A stretch of DNA of 64,000 nucleotides from Rhizobium sp. CF080 (GCF_000282095.2 NZ_AKKC02000002.1:62001-126000); one strand, 5' to 3'. Numbered from the stretch's first letter, positions 1 through 11,079 are shown. Translations and numbers: made by a program. The notes: generated from the letters alone by a model not told the origin.

Positions 1-99
1 GTCGACGCAAACCGTGCCGCCTTCGCCATCACCTCGGCGCCGAACGAAGGCACGCTGGTGGAAATCACCTTCCCTTCACCGCGGGTGCTTGCCAACTGA
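1..99 (+). CDS. C-terminal end of a probable sensor histidine kinase (5' cut by window)
   Basis: An open frame runs from base 1 to a TGA at 97-99 and gives 32 residues ending VLAN. The stretch NEGTLVEITFP resembles the last beta-strand of the HATPase domain of sensor histidine kinases, after the G2 box. Only this tail is visible, so the kinase subfamily (PAS-type, PleC/PdhS-like or other) cannot be decided. The call rests on one short motif and is tentative. Confidence 0.5.
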   Translation, partial: VDANRAAFAITSAPNEGTLVEITFPSPRVLAN

Positions 100-223
100 T
101 GCGGGGATTATGACCCCGGTTTCGGCCTCGTCGCCGCGTGACATGTTTCAGGTTTCCAGGCTGCAGGCCGATCAATTGCAACTGGAAGAAATAACAGTTT
201 AAAGTTGCATTCAGGTTCAAAAG

Positions 224-245
224 AAAGGCAGCCGAAGCTGCCTTT
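224..245 (-). terminator. UUCG-capped terminator hairpin
   Basis: The minus-strand RNA would form a 9-bp stem (AAAGGCAGC with GCTGCCTTT) capped by a TTCG tetraloop and followed by a T-rich stretch (TTTCTTTT). On the plus strand the loop is CGAA and the T-tract is poorer, so minus-strand use is favoured. It lies about 200 nt past the aacS stop, so it may end either the aacS message or a separate small RNA. The gene-free interval 100-452 holds nothing else I can name. Confidence 0.6.
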
Positions 246-452
246 GAAGTTTAATGCTGTCCAACGAGGGTCGGAGGAGACGTCATGTCTATGAAAGCTC
301 GCGGCTAGGCGTATTTCATACACGAGACGAAACCATGTTGCTCCACTTTTGATCAAAGCGGCTTAATGGGCCGTTAACAGCGTCCAGTTTCTGGAATTTA
401 TGTTGGATCTGTACCATGGCGATACATGCGGCCTCATCCGCATACCAGCCAT

Positions 453-2405
<1,953 letters not shown>

Positions 2406-2579
2406 TCCCATTCCTCCACCCCAGAGGACCCTGCCCGCATTGGAATCAGGGGCGCGTCCCGTTCCCATCCGCGCCCAAGCTTCAAGGCCGAACGTATCGA
2501 TCTGTATAGCATGTTGCACCGCATGATAAAGGGACCGCCGGGGCGTTTCACGGGTTTGCGCGGGGGCCGCATTTCCTAT

Positions 2580-4454
2580 ATGCGCGTGGGGATCATGCTC
2601 AACAACCCGATCGGAAATCTGCGGAAGAACCTGGGGCGCCCGCTGGGCCGCCGGCCGCGCCGTATTCTGATCGGCGCCATCATCGCGCTCTGCCTCTTCT
2701 CGCTTTTCCAGATCATCGCACCGTTCCTGATTTCATCGACCGTGGTGCGCGAAAGCATGGAGCGGGCCGTCGCCGAATGGACCGGCCACGACGTGACGAT
2801 CGAGGGGACACCGGATATCCGCTTCTGGCCCGAACCCAGGATCACGCTCAGGGAGATCACCATCCGAAAGCAGGCGGAGGCCGGGGAGCGCGTGCTCGGC
2901 CGGGTCGCTCGGCTTTCGGCCTCCTTCGATCTCCTGGAGGCCTTGGTCGGACAGCCAGAATTCAAGAACTTTCGCCTCACGGACCCGAAGATTTACGTTC
3001 TCAGGGAAGCGGACGGCAGGCTCGACTGGGCGAATGACGGGCTGCTCAGTCGCGCCGTGCGCGACGCACGACCGGACAGCAGCGGCCAGGTACTGACGGC
3101 GGATGACGATGCGCGCGTAGGCGATGTCCGCATCAGCAACGGAGTGTTCGAAATCTCCGACGTCGCCAGCGGCCGGGTCACGCGGTTCCAGTCGATCAAT
3201 GGCACGCTCGATTGGCCCTGGCTGTCACGCGGCCTGGAGCTGAAGGCAGATGCCAATCTCAACGGCCAGGCGCTAACGCTGGACATGAGCTCGACGCAAC
3301 CCCTGCTGCTGCTTTCGGGCAAAAGCGGCAATCTCTCGGGCACGATGGCATCCGCTCTCTTTCACGGCCAATTCCGAGGCGTCGCCAATCTTGCCGCGCA
3401 TGCGTTTCTTTCCGGCGATGCCGAACTGACGGTTCCCGATCTTTCTGCGGTGATGCGCTGGTCCGGGCTGAACTTGGCCGGTGTCGAACGGCTGAAGAGC
3501 TTTTCGCTGAATACCCGGCTCGTCACCAATGACAACATCCTGCGTTTCGACAACCTGTCCCTCGGTCTCAACGACATCAAGGCGACCGGCATACTCGATC
3601 TCATGCTGCCACCGGACAGAGCGCCGAGGCTCGCTGGTACGCTCGCCTTCGACCGGATGGACCTTTCCGCGGCCCTTGCCGCGATAGCGCCGCGCGCCAT
3701 GGGCGACACCAGCCAGGGCAACGGCCATCTCGCCGGCCTGGAACTCGATCTGAGGCTTTCCGCCCAACAGGCGACGCTCGGGCGTTTCCAGCTTACGGAG
3801 GCGGCCGTGAGTATAATGAATGTCGGCGACCAGTCGCGCATCGACATTGCCGACAGCGATTTCGAGACGGGCCGGCTGACCGGCCGGATCGCCACGGTAA
3901 AAGGCGGAACGGCCGGAGCCGTGGCGCTGCGTCTTGCCATACAGGACGCTGATTTCGGCAATATCGTCAAGGAACTCGGCCTTGCCGGCCCCCTTCCGGC
4001 GGCGCGCGGATCGCTTGATCTGGCGCTCGACGTCGACCGGCCACTCGAACCGGATGCATGGCGCAATGCAAAGGGCACCCTGCGCTTCAGGGCAGAACGC
4101 GGTTCGCTTTCAGGCGTCAATCTTGCGGGCGTGCGCCAGCTTGCAGCGCAGAAACCCTATTTCCCCTTGAGCGAGGCCGGTAGCGGCAGTCTGGAATTCG
4201 ACCATATCGACATATCCGCCAATCTCGCGGATGGCTCGGCGGATATCCGCGAGGGAAAGATCACCGGCTCAATGGAGACGCTGACGCTTTCCGGCGTCAT
4301 TCCCTATATCAACAACAGCCTCGCGCTCTCCGCGACCGTCGCGCCGGTGGCAATGGGGGCCAATGCCGTGCCACTGACGGTCTTCATCGGCGGCTCCTGG
4401 CCCAATCCTGTCATCTGGCCGGTTTCGCAAACCCCGGTTAAGCCCGTACAATAA
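2580..4454 (+). CDS. AsmA-like envelope protein
   Basis: About 624 residues with a short basic cytoplasmic N-terminus, one transmembrane segment (about residues 31-52) and a long periplasmic region. The stretch after the membrane segment (TGHDVTIEGTPDIRFWPEP) is a typical AsmA N-terminal signature, and the rest is the beta-rich repeat structure of AsmA/TamB-type proteins, which are linked to outer-membrane biogenesis and lipid transport. The start is uncertain: ATG 2580 and ATG 2595 are both possible and neither has a strong Shine-Dalgarno sequence. In-frame sequence further upstream overlaps aacS and looks like antisense noise. It is followed 28 nt later by a small membrane protein gene on the same strand. 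Confidence 0.75.
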   Translation: MRVGIMLNNPIGNLRKNLGRPLGRRPRRILIGAIIALCLFSLFQIIAPFLISSTVVRESMERAVAEWTGHDVTIEGTPDIRFWPEPRITLREITIRKQAEAGERVLGRVARLSASFDLLEALVGQPEFKNFRLTDPKIYVLREADGRLDWANDGLLSRAVRDARPDSSGQVLTADDDARVGDVRISNGVFEISDVASGRVTRFQSINGTLDWPWLSRGLELKADANLNGQALTLDMSSTQPLLLLSGKSGNLSGTMASALFHGQFRGVANLAAHAFLSGDAELTVPDLSAVMRWSGLNLAGVERLKSFSLNTRLVTNDNILRFDNLSLGLNDIKATGILDLMLPPDRAPRLAGTLAFDRMDLSAALAAIAPRAMGDTSQGNGHLAGLELDLRLSAQQATLGRFQLTEAAVSIMNVGDQSRIDIADSDFETGRLTGRIATVKGGTAGAVALRLAIQDADFGNIVKELGLAGPLPAARGSLDLALDVDRPLEPDAWRNAKGTLRFRAERGSLSGVNLAGVRQLAAQKPYFPLSEAGSGSLEFDHIDISANLADGSADIREGKITGSMETLTLSGVIPYINNSLALSATVAPVAMGANAVPLTVFIGGSWPNPVIWPVSQTPVKPVQ

Positions 4455-4482
4455 GCCGAATCAACCGGATGGGGGTTATCTG

Positions 4483-4728
4483 GTGTCGCGCTTCCTGATC
4501 AACCTGTGCAAGGTGCTGCTCGCCTGCCTCATCATGGGCGCGGTTTTGAGCTTCTTCGGCATCACCATGCCGGCGCTACTGGCGCTTCTGCACCTGACGC
4601 CCGACGATATCCGGGTCGGGGTTGAAAACGCCTATATCTGGTCGGTGCCGCGTATCGTGCTCGGCGCAGTCATCGTGCTGCCGGCCTGGCTGCTCATCTA
4701 TATCTTCCTGCCACCGCGCGGCGAGTAA
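4483..4728 (+). CDS. small inner-membrane protein, function unknown
   Basis: 81 residues starting at GTG 4483, with GGGGG about 6 nt upstream. Two hydrophobic segments are visible (about 6-38 and 54-77), separated by a short polar loop (TPDDIRVGVENAY). This resembles a conserved rhizobial two-transmembrane family (possibly DUF6460), but I cannot verify that. It follows the AsmA-like gene closely and may be co-transcribed with it. It converges on potI with only 3 nt between the stops. Confidence 0.6.
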   Translation: MSRFLINLCKVLLACLIMGAVLSFFGITMPALLALLHLTPDDIRVGVENAYIWSVPRIVLGAVIVLPAWLLIYIFLPPRGE

Positions 4729-4731
4729 TCG

Positions 4732-5550
4732 TCAGGTCGTGCCGCGGATCGCGGCATGTTCGTCGCGAATACGGCGCATCTCCGCCTGCTTGGTGCTGAT
4801 CGAGGCGATGATGACGCCGATGGTGACCAGCCCGATCAGGATGGTGCAGATCGCGTTGATCTCCGGCGTGACCCCAAGCCGGACCTGGCTATAGATCTTG
4901 ATCGGCAGCGTCGTGGCGCCGGGACCGGTCGCGAAACTCGCGATGACGAGATCGTCCAGAGACAGGGTGAAGGCCAGCATCCAGCCGGCGATGACGGCCG
5001 GAAAGATCAGTGGCAGGGTGATCTTGAAGAAGGTCTTGACCGGTGGGCAGCCGAGATCGAGCGCGGCCTCCTCGAGGCTGCGGTCGAAGGTCAGCAGCCG
5101 CGACTGCACGACGATCGCCACGTAGCACATGGTAAAGGTCGTGTGCGCGATGATGACGGTCCAGAAGCCGCGATCGATGCCGACGGCGACGAACAGTAGC
5201 AACAGCGACAGGCCGGTGATTACTTCCGGCATGACCAGCGGCGCGTAGATCATCCCGGAAAACAGCATCCGGCCCGGAAAGCGCGTGAAGCGCACCAGCG
5301 AAAGCGCCGCAAGCGTGCCGAGCACGGTGCCGAGCGTCGCGCTGATGACGCCGACACGCGCCGTCACCCAGGCAGCATCCATCAGGCCCTGGTTCGACCA
5401 CATGGTCTTGTACCATTGCAACGAGAACCCGCCCCAGACCGTGACCAGCTTTGAGGCGTTGAAGGAATAGACCACCAGAATGATGATCGGGATATAGAGG
5501 AAGGCGAATCCGAGGGTGAGGACGGTGGCGTCGAAACGGGATGATTTCAT
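4732..5550 (-). CDS. potI: putrescine ABC transporter, permease subunit PotI
   Basis: 272-residue inner-membrane permease with about six transmembrane segments. The EAA loop that contacts the ATPase is at about residues 159-180 (EEAALDLGCPPVKTFFKI). It forms the second half of the PotH/PotI channel for putrescine. It is the last gene of potF-potG-potH-potI, and its ATG lies 1 nt beyond the potH stop, so translation is probably coupled. Length and sequence fit PotI/YdcV-type permeases. The substrate is inferred from the operon and the PotF-like receptor. Confidence 0.88.
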   Translation of the reverse strand: MKSSRFDATVLTLGFAFLYIPIIILVVYSFNASKLVTVWGGFSLQWYKTMWSNQGLMDAAWVTARVGVISATLGTVLGTLAALSLVRFTRFPGRMLFSGMIYAPLVMPEVITGLSLLLLFVAVGIDRGFWTVIIAHTTFTMCYVAIVVQSRLLTFDRSLEEAALDLGCPPVKTFFKITLPLIFPAVIAGWMLAFTLSLDDLVIASFATGPGATTLPIKIYSQVRLGVTPEINAICTILIGLVTIGVIIASISTKQAEMRRIRDEHAAIRGTT

Positions 5551-5551
5551 C

Positions 5552-6469
5552 TCAAGTCACCTTCTTCTGCTGGTTCTGGAAGATCATGATCGGCACGACG
5601 AGCATGATCAGCAGGATCACCGCCACGGCCGACGCGAGCGGCCAGTCGCGATTGCCGAAGAATTCCGTCCACAACGTCTTGCCGATCATCAGCGTGTCGG
5701 CCCCGCCGAGCAGGTCGGGAATGACGAATTCGCCGGTGATCGGAATGAAGCAGATCATCGAACCGGCGATGACGCCCGGCAGCGACAGCGGGAAGGTGAT
5801 CTTCCAGAACGCCTTCCAGGGCGGGCAGCCGAGATCGCTCGCCGCCTCCAGGAGCGTGTTGTCCATCTTCTCCAGCGCCGAATAGAGCGGTAGGATCATG
5901 AACGGCAGGTAGGAATAGACGATGCCGATGAAGACGGCATAGTCGGTGCGGAAGATCTGCACCTGATCGTCGGCGCCGAGAAGACCGACCGACTGGAACA
6001 GCAGCGTCAGCAGGCCATCGGGCTTCAGGATGCCGATCCAGGCATAGACGCGGATCAGGAACGAGGTCCAGAACGGCAGGATGACCAGCATGACCAGCGT
6101 CGGGCGCAGCATCGTCGGCGCGCGGGCCATGGCGAGCGCCATCGGATAACCGATCAGCAGCAGAAGGAAGGTGGAGATCACTGCGATGCGCAGCGAAGAC
6201 AGATAGGCTTCGATGTAGAGAGGGTCGTCGGTCAGGAAGAGGTAGTTGTCGAAGTCGAGTTCCGAGACGAAATCGCCGATTGCGCCGAACCCGTCAAAAA
6301 GCGGCGTGTAGGGCGGCATGGCGATCGCCGTCTCCGACAGCGAGATCTTGAAGATGATCAGGAAGGGCGCCGCAAAGAACAGCAGCAGCCAGACGTACGG
6401 CACCGCGACCACCAGCCAACGGGCAGGATTGGGTTTGTTGGCGGGGTGGGTTTCGGAAACGCTTGCCAT
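5552..6469 (-). CDS. potH: putrescine ABC transporter, permease subunit PotH
   Basis: 305-residue permease. After a soluble N-terminus the first membrane segment is at about residues 20-42, and the EAA loop is at about 208-229 (EAASDLGCPPWKAFWKI). It would form the heterodimeric channel with PotI and couple to PotG. It sits 15 nt after potG and 1 nt before potI in a tight minus-strand operon. Domain order and size are typical of the PotB/PotH family. Confidence 0.88.
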   Translation of the reverse strand: MASVSETHPANKPNPARWLVVAVPYVWLLLFFAAPFLIIFKISLSETAIAMPPYTPLFDGFGAIGDFVSELDFDNYLFLTDDPLYIEAYLSSLRIAVISTFLLLLIGYPMALAMARAPTMLRPTLVMLVILPFWTSFLIRVYAWIGILKPDGLLTLLFQSVGLLGADDQVQIFRTDYAVFIGIVYSYLPFMILPLYSALEKMDNTLLEAASDLGCPPWKAFWKITFPLSLPGVIAGSMICFIPITGEFVIPDLLGGADTLMIGKTLWTEFFGNRDWPLASAVAVILLIMLVVPIMIFQNQQKKVT

Positions 6470-6484
6470 CTCCTCGTCCCCCGC

Positions 6485-7642
6485 TCAGCGCGTCAACACG
6501 AGGCCGGCATCGAGCGGCCAGGTGAGCCACACCATGTCGCCGAAAGTGATCGGTCGGTCGACGAGGCGGGAGACATTGGCCTGCGCCGCACGCACCACCC
6601 GGCCATCCGCAAGCTTGACGAGGAAAACCGAGAAGTCGCCGAGGTAACCGATATCCCAGACTTCGCCATAGACTGCATTGACCGAGGTATTGGACGGCTG
6701 GTCGGGCGAGATGCGAACCTTTTCCGGCCGGACCGCGAAGGCGACCTTGTCGGCCTTCACCGCTTGGCATTCCTGCTCGACAGAGACGGCGATGCCATCG
6801 CAATCGATCCTGACTGTCCCCGGTGCGCCGAGCGCACTGCCCGTCTCGGCAACCGTGCCTTCGAGGATGTTGATATCGCCGATGAAATCCGCGACGTAGC
6901 GGCTGTTCGGCGCTTCGTAGATCTCGGCCGGCGTCGCCACCTGCATGATGAGGCCCTTATCCATCACCGCGATACGGTCGGACACGGTCATCGCCTCTTC
7001 CTGGTCATGGGTGACGATCAGGAAGGTGAGGCCGAGCTTGGTCTGGAGGTCCATCAACTCGAACTGGGTTTCCTCTCGCAGCTTCTTGTCGAGCGCGCCG
7101 AGCGGCTCGTCGAGCAGCAAGACCTTGGGTCGCTTGGCGAGCGAGCGGGCAAGTGCGACGCGCTGGCGCTGGCCGCCGGAGAGCTGGTTGGGCTTGCGCT
7201 TGGCGAACTGCTCCAGCTTGACGAGCTTCAGCATTTCCTCGACGCGGGTGGCGATCTCGCCCTTCGGGAGATTGTCCTGCTCCAGGCCGAAGGCGATGTT
7301 TTTTTCCACCGTCATATGCGGGAAAAGCGCGTAGGACTGGAACATCATGTTGGTCGGGCGGCGATAGGGTGGCACGCCGGAAATATCCTTGCCCTGCAGC
7401 AGGATGCGGCCTTCGGTCGGTTCCTCGAAGCCGGCGAGCATGCGCATCAGGGTCGTCTTGCCGCAACCGGAGGGGCCAAGCAGCGAGAAGAATTCCCGCT
7501 CGTAGATATCGAGCGTCAGGTTGTCGACGGCGGTGAAGGTGCCGAACCGCTTGGTGATGTTTTCGAAACGGATGAACGGAACCGCCGAAGGATCGGTCCA
7601 CGGAGAAAATTTGCGTTTAACCGGCCCAAGAGATTTCGCCAT
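6485..7642 (-). CDS. potG: putrescine ABC transporter, ATP-binding subunit PotG
   Basis: 385-residue ATPase. Walker A is GPSGCGKT at residues 56-63, the signature LSGGQ at 154-158, Walker B LLLDEP at 175-180 and the switch histidine at H212 (THDQEEAM). The C-terminal third is the TOBE-type regulatory domain usual in PotA/PotG proteins. It drives putrescine import at the inner face of the membrane with PotH and PotI. The gene is 74 nt downstream of potF and 15 nt upstream of potH. Confidence 0.9.
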   Translation of the reverse strand: MAKSLGPVKRKFSPWTDPSAVPFIRFENITKRFGTFTAVDNLTLDIYEREFFSLLGPSGCGKTTLMRMLAGFEEPTEGRILLQGKDISGVPPYRRPTNMMFQSYALFPHMTVEKNIAFGLEQDNLPKGEIATRVEEMLKLVKLEQFAKRKPNQLSGGQRQRVALARSLAKRPKVLLLDEPLGALDKKLREETQFELMDLQTKLGLTFLIVTHDQEEAMTVSDRIAVMDKGLIMQVATPAEIYEAPNSRYVADFIGDINILEGTVAETGSALGAPGTVRIDCDGIAVSVEQECQAVKADKVAFAVRPEKVRISPDQPSNTSVNAVYGEVWDIGYLGDFSVFLVKLADGRVVRAAQANVSRLVDRPITFGDMVWLTWPLDAGLVLTR

Positions 7643-7716
7643 GCCCTTACCCCATTTCGCCCGATGGCAGCCCCAAAAGTAATCGGGGCAGACGTTTCCG
7701 TCTGCCCCGCCTTTGA

Positions 7717-8814
7717 TCAGCTACCGGTCTTGATCTGCGTCCAGACCCGGTTCAGGACCCGCTGCTCGCGTGGCCCGTATGGCGAAATGGTGAAGAGCTT
7801 CTTGACCACGTCTTCCGGCGGATAGACTGAGGGGTTTTCCAGCACTTCCTTGTCGAGGAACTTCTGCGAAGCCAGGTTGCCGTTGGCGTACTGGACGTAG
7901 TTCGAGGCCTTGGCGATGACCTCCGGCTTCAGCAGGTAGTTGATGAAGGCATGCGCTTCGGCGACATGCTTCGCGTCCGCCGGGATCGCGAGGTTGTCGA
8001 ACCACATATACGTGCCTTCCTTGGGAATGATGAACTCGATGTTGACGCCGTTTTTGGCTTCCTCGGCACGGGTCTTGGCCTGCAGCACGTCACCCGACCA
8101 GCCGATCGTGATGCAGCTGTCACCGTTGGCGAGTTCATCGATATAGGCCGACGAGTTGAAGGTCTTCACCGATTTGCGGATCTTGTTGTAGACGGCGCCG
8201 CCGGCTTCGAGATCCTTGGTGTCCTTGCTGTCGGGGTTCTTGCCGAGATAGTTCAGCGCGATCGCGAAAGTCTCGTCGGAGGCATCGAGGATGTTGATGC
8301 CGCAGGACTTCAGCTTGGCGGCGTTTTCCGGCTTGAAGAGAACGCTCCAGCTGTCGATCGGCACGTTGCCGAGCGCTGCCTTCACCTTGTCGACGTTGTA
8401 GCCGATACCGGTCGTGCCCCACATGTAGTTGACGGCATACTGATTGCCGGGATCGTATTTCGCGAGCCGCTCGGAAACCACCGGCCACAGGTTGGAAAGG
8501 TTGGGCAGCTTCGACTTGTCGAGCTTCTGGAAAACCTTGGCCTGGATCTGGCGGGCGAGGAAAGGCCCGGTCGGAACGACGACATCATAACCGGAACCGC
8601 CGGCGAGAAGCTTGGTCTCCAGCATCTCGTTGCTGTCGAACACGTCGTAGATGACCTTGATGCCGGTCTCCTTGGTGAAATCCGCCAGGATCGTCTCATC
8701 GATATAGTCCGACCAGTTATAGACGCGGACTTCGCGCTCCTGGGCCAGAGCAGCCGTCGCGGCGAAGGCCGTCGCAGCAACCGCGGCGGCAAGGCTGAGC
8801 AAATGACTTTTCAT
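7717..8814 (-). CDS. potF: periplasmic putrescine-binding protein PotF
   Basis: 365 residues with a clear signal peptide (residues 1 to about 25, ending AALAQ). The mature protein opens with VRVYNWSDYIDE, the hallmark of PotD/PotF polyamine receptors, and continues as a type-II periplasmic binding fold. ATG 8814 is preceded by AGGAGA 4 nt upstream and gives a proper signal peptide; longer readings add a non-signal N-terminus. It is the first gene of potFGHI. A dyad GTAAAA-N5-TTTTAC at 8888-8904 lies in its promoter region. Confidence 0.9.
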   Translation of the reverse strand: MKSHLLSLAAAVAATAFAATAALAQEREVRVYNWSDYIDETILADFTKETGIKVIYDVFDSNEMLETKLLAGGSGYDVVVPTGPFLARQIQAKVFQKLDKSKLPNLSNLWPVVSERLAKYDPGNQYAVNYMWGTTGIGYNVDKVKAALGNVPIDSWSVLFKPENAAKLKSCGINILDASDETFAIALNYLGKNPDSKDTKDLEAGGAVYNKIRKSVKTFNSSAYIDELANGDSCITIGWSGDVLQAKTRAEEAKNGVNIEFIIPKEGTYMWFDNLAIPADAKHVAEAHAFINYLLKPEVIAKASNYVQYANGNLASQKFLDKEVLENPSVYPPEDVVKKLFTISPYGPREQRVLNRVWTQIKTGS

Positions 8815-8887
8815 GATCTCTCCTGTTCCAGTTTTTTTCTGCGCAATCATCAAATCACGCCTAAATTCCCTTATATTTTCCGTGAGA

Positions 8888-8904
8888 GTAAAAAGTAATT
8901 TTAC
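8888..8904. promoter_or_regulatory. dyad GTAAAA-N5-TTTTAC upstream of potF
   Basis: An inverted repeat with 6-bp arms lies about 74 nt upstream of the potF start in an AT-rich stretch between the regulator gene and potF. Its TTTTAC core resembles boxes around the regulator's own promoter. It could be an operator, but no regulator can be assigned from sequence alone. Confidence 0.35.
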
Positions 8905-8938
8905 ACCCCACAAGGGGGAATGTGCGCCGCCGCAAAAC

Positions 8939-10357
8939 TCATTGAAAATCGAAGGCGCTGAGGCCTGTCACCATTTCATCTAGACCGAGAGGTCTAGTCA
9001 CCGGCGGCTCGGCTCGGGAGAGGCAACCCTGTCTTTCGCAGAGCCGGCAGGCAGTGCCGGCAAGCACCGTGGCCGCCGTCCCGGGCAGTGCTTCGCCATA
9101 GACGGTGTCGCCGGCATTCGAGAGATCGCAGCCGAGAAGGATGGCGGTGCGCCGGACCCGCTCGCCAAATCCCGCCTGAGGACCTTCGAGGGTGCGCGAC
9201 AACGTCAGGAACGTGCCGCCATCCGGCATCTCGACGCGATCGACGAGGACCTGGCCCGGCTGGAGAAAGGCGGCATGAAGCCCAAGCTTCGGACAGAGCC
9301 CCCCGAAACGGGCCTGCGGGAAGCCTTGGGCGCCGGCGCGGCGGAGGACATTGCCGGCATGGTCGAGTTCCATCAGGAAAAACGGAATGCCCGGCGCGCC
9401 GGAGCGCACGAGCGACGTCAGGCGGTTGGCGACCTGTTCGAACGACACGTCGAAACGGGAGCGCAATACGTCGAGGTCATACCGCGCGCGCTGGGCGGCC
9501 GTCAGAAAAGCACCGTAGGGCATCATCAGCGCATGGGCGGCATGGCGGGCGAGTTCGAAACGGCCGATACGCCGCGCCTCGTTGGTGGAGAGGTTGAGGT
9601 CATCGAGTTCGGCGGCGATCTCCTGGTCCAGCGCCAGCAGCGCCACTTCCATGGCGAGTTCACGGGTCCGATCGAAGGGCGACAGCCGTTCCGACAGAAA
9701 CAACCGCATCGAATGACGGTCGTAGCGCCGGCGCAGGTTTGGCATGGCATGGACGGGCAGCGTGCGCACCACGATGCCGTGCTCGCTCTTCGCCCAGGCC
9801 TTCAAGGCGCCCGGCAGTTCGTCGCCGGTCCCGAGCCTGGCCGCAAAGATTTCCGCCGCATCCTCGATGCGCGCGAAGAAGTTGGGGCGACGCTCCAACG
9901 TCTCGCGCACCTCATCGATCGGCAGCCGCGTGCCCGCGATCGAGGTTTCGTGACCCTCGCGGGTGAGGAGGTCGGCGAGATCGGAAAGCCTGGCCGCCTG
10001 CTCGCGATAGGCGCGATAGAGCTTCATCAGCCCGAGCGCCGCGTTGGGGGCCGCCTCCGCCACCTCGATGATTTCCTGGTCCCCGGGGATTTCACCCGCC
10101 AGCAGCGGATCGGCGAAGACTTCGCGTAGCCGCGCCGCAAGTCCGCCGCCCTCGCCCTGCAGCGCATCGAGATCGACCTTGTAGACCGAGGCGAGCTTCA
10201 GGAGGAGCTGGACGGTGAGCGGCCGCTGGTTGCGTTCGATGAGGTTGAGATAGGAAGGCGAAATGCCGAGCGCTTCGGCCATGGCGGTCTGGGTCAGGCC
10301 AAGCCCCAATCGCACCCGCCGCACCCGCGGGCCGGCAAAAATCTTTCGCTCCGCCAT
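8939..10357 (-). CDS. XRE-family short-chain acyl-CoA-type transcriptional regulator (ScfR/PccR/RamB-like)
   Basis: 472 residues. An N-terminal helix-turn-helix (about residues 8-62, including LTQTAMAEALGISPSYLNLIERN) is followed by an ImmA/IrrE-like central region and a C-terminal domain with a cysteine cluster (CRLCERQGC) typical of ScfR proteins. In other alphaproteobacteria this family senses short-chain acyl-CoAs and controls propionyl-CoA or acetate genes. The peptidase-like helix reads ELAMEVALL where an active enzyme would have HExxH, so proteolysis is unlikely. It lies directly upstream of potF on the same strand; whether it controls potF or aacS is open. Confidence 0.8.
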   Translation of the reverse strand: MAERKIFAGPRVRRVRLGLGLTQTAMAEALGISPSYLNLIERNQRPLTVQLLLKLASVYKVDLDALQGEGGGLAARLREVFADPLLAGEIPGDQEIIEVAEAAPNAALGLMKLYRAYREQAARLSDLADLLTREGHETSIAGTRLPIDEVRETLERRPNFFARIEDAAEIFAARLGTGDELPGALKAWAKSEHGIVVRTLPVHAMPNLRRRYDRHSMRLFLSERLSPFDRTRELAMEVALLALDQEIAAELDDLNLSTNEARRIGRFELARHAAHALMMPYGAFLTAAQRARYDLDVLRSRFDVSFEQVANRLTSLVRSGAPGIPFFLMELDHAGNVLRRAGAQGFPQARFGGLCPKLGLHAAFLQPGQVLVDRVEMPDGGTFLTLSRTLEGPQAGFGERVRRTAILLGCDLSNAGDTVYGEALPGTAATVLAGTACRLCERQGCLSRAEPPVTRPLGLDEMVTGLSAFDFQ

Positions 10358-10365
10358 TTGTCACC

Positions 10366-10378
10366 ATTTTTACAAAAT
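10366..10378. promoter_or_regulatory. ATTTTTACAAAAT box at the regulator start
   Basis: A near-palindromic AT-rich box ends 9 nt upstream of the regulator's ATG (10357), where a bound protein would block expression. It resembles the TTTGCAAA-type sites described for PccR/RamB regulators and the TTTACATA boxes at 10499-10581. Autoregulation is an inference. Confidence 0.35.
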
Positions 10379-10498
10379 TCGAAGGTCATCTGACTTTACT
10401 ATTTTGACATCTTCACAGACGCCCTTGTGAAAGACAAGACATCCTAACCCCTTTGAAGTCGATCATTCTGCATCTTTTCTGGCAGCGCAGCATTCTCT

Positions 10499-10581
10499 TA
10501 TGTAAATTCAGTCACATCAAAACCGTCTAGGTGAGTCTGGCCGTATTTACATACCAGGATGCAATGACAGATTTTTACATA
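10499..10581. promoter_or_regulatory. three TTTACATA boxes in the regulator/small-gene intergenic region
   Basis: Copies lie at 10499-10506 (inverted, TATGTAAA), 10546-10553 and 10574-10581. The last two are spaced 28 bp. They lie in the 258-bp divergent interval between the XRE regulator and the small gene at 10616. Repeated boxes here suggest regulator binding. The rest of the interval shows no gene. Confidence 0.35.
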
Positions 10582-10615
10582 CGACCCGCCGCCAATCAAC
10601 AAGAGGAGAACCATC

Positions 10616-10855
10616 ATGAACATCCAGACCCACGTCAAGGAACGCGCAGAAGAGCAGTCGACGACGATGACGCCCGAGCAGCAGGCAGCAATCCGCACGC
10701 TTGCCAACGACCTGCATCGCCTCAACCATGCGATCATGAAGGCGGTCGAGGCCGGGGTTTCTGTCGAACTCGTCCGCTCCGCCCGGCATCACGGCGGCGA
10801 CGGTCATTGGGGCGACCTGATGATACCTGTCATCGTCACCAACCGGGTGCAGTGA
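10616..10855 (+). CDS. small conserved-looking protein, function unknown
   Basis: 79 residues, soluble and mostly helical, with a good ribosome-binding site (GAGGAG about 8 nt before ATG 10616). The centre (LANDLHRLNHAIMKAVEAGVS) looks like an amphipathic helix pair and the end is HWGDLMIPVIV. I recognise no domain. It is divergent from the ScfR-like regulator, and its promoter region contains the TTTACATA boxes. Confidence 0.6.
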   Translation: MNIQTHVKERAEEQSTTMTPEQQAAIRTLANDLHRLNHAIMKAVEAGVSVELVRSARHHGGDGHWGDLMIPVIVTNRVQ

Positions 10856-11057
10856 CCGGAAGACGCGTTTGGGCTGTCGGCCGGCGGAGTGCGGACCGTA
10901 GGCCCGGACGCACTTCACCATCCGATCGACCACCGCGCGGATGTCCCGGCGGTGGCGATCGTGGTTGTTCCTCACGATCCATTGGCTTGCCGGAGGCTCG
11001 ACCCCTATCCGCGCTGGTTCGGCCTGCTGCGGCTTACCGGCAGACGTAAAACGACAA

Positions 11058-11079
11058 GGGGCGGCATCGCTGCCACCCC
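11058..11079 (-). terminator. intrinsic terminator downstream of the chemoreceptor gene
   Basis: The minus-strand RNA forms a 9-bp stem (GGGGTGGCA with TGCCGCCCC, one G-U pair) capped by a GCGA tetraloop and followed by TTGTCGTTTT. It lies 35 nt beyond the stop of the chemoreceptor gene. The interval between this gene and the small gene ending at 10855 is otherwise empty. Confidence 0.65.

Noticed and set aside
6446..7825. 459-codon open frame on the plus strand
   Set aside because: It is antisense to potG, which has all ATPase motifs.
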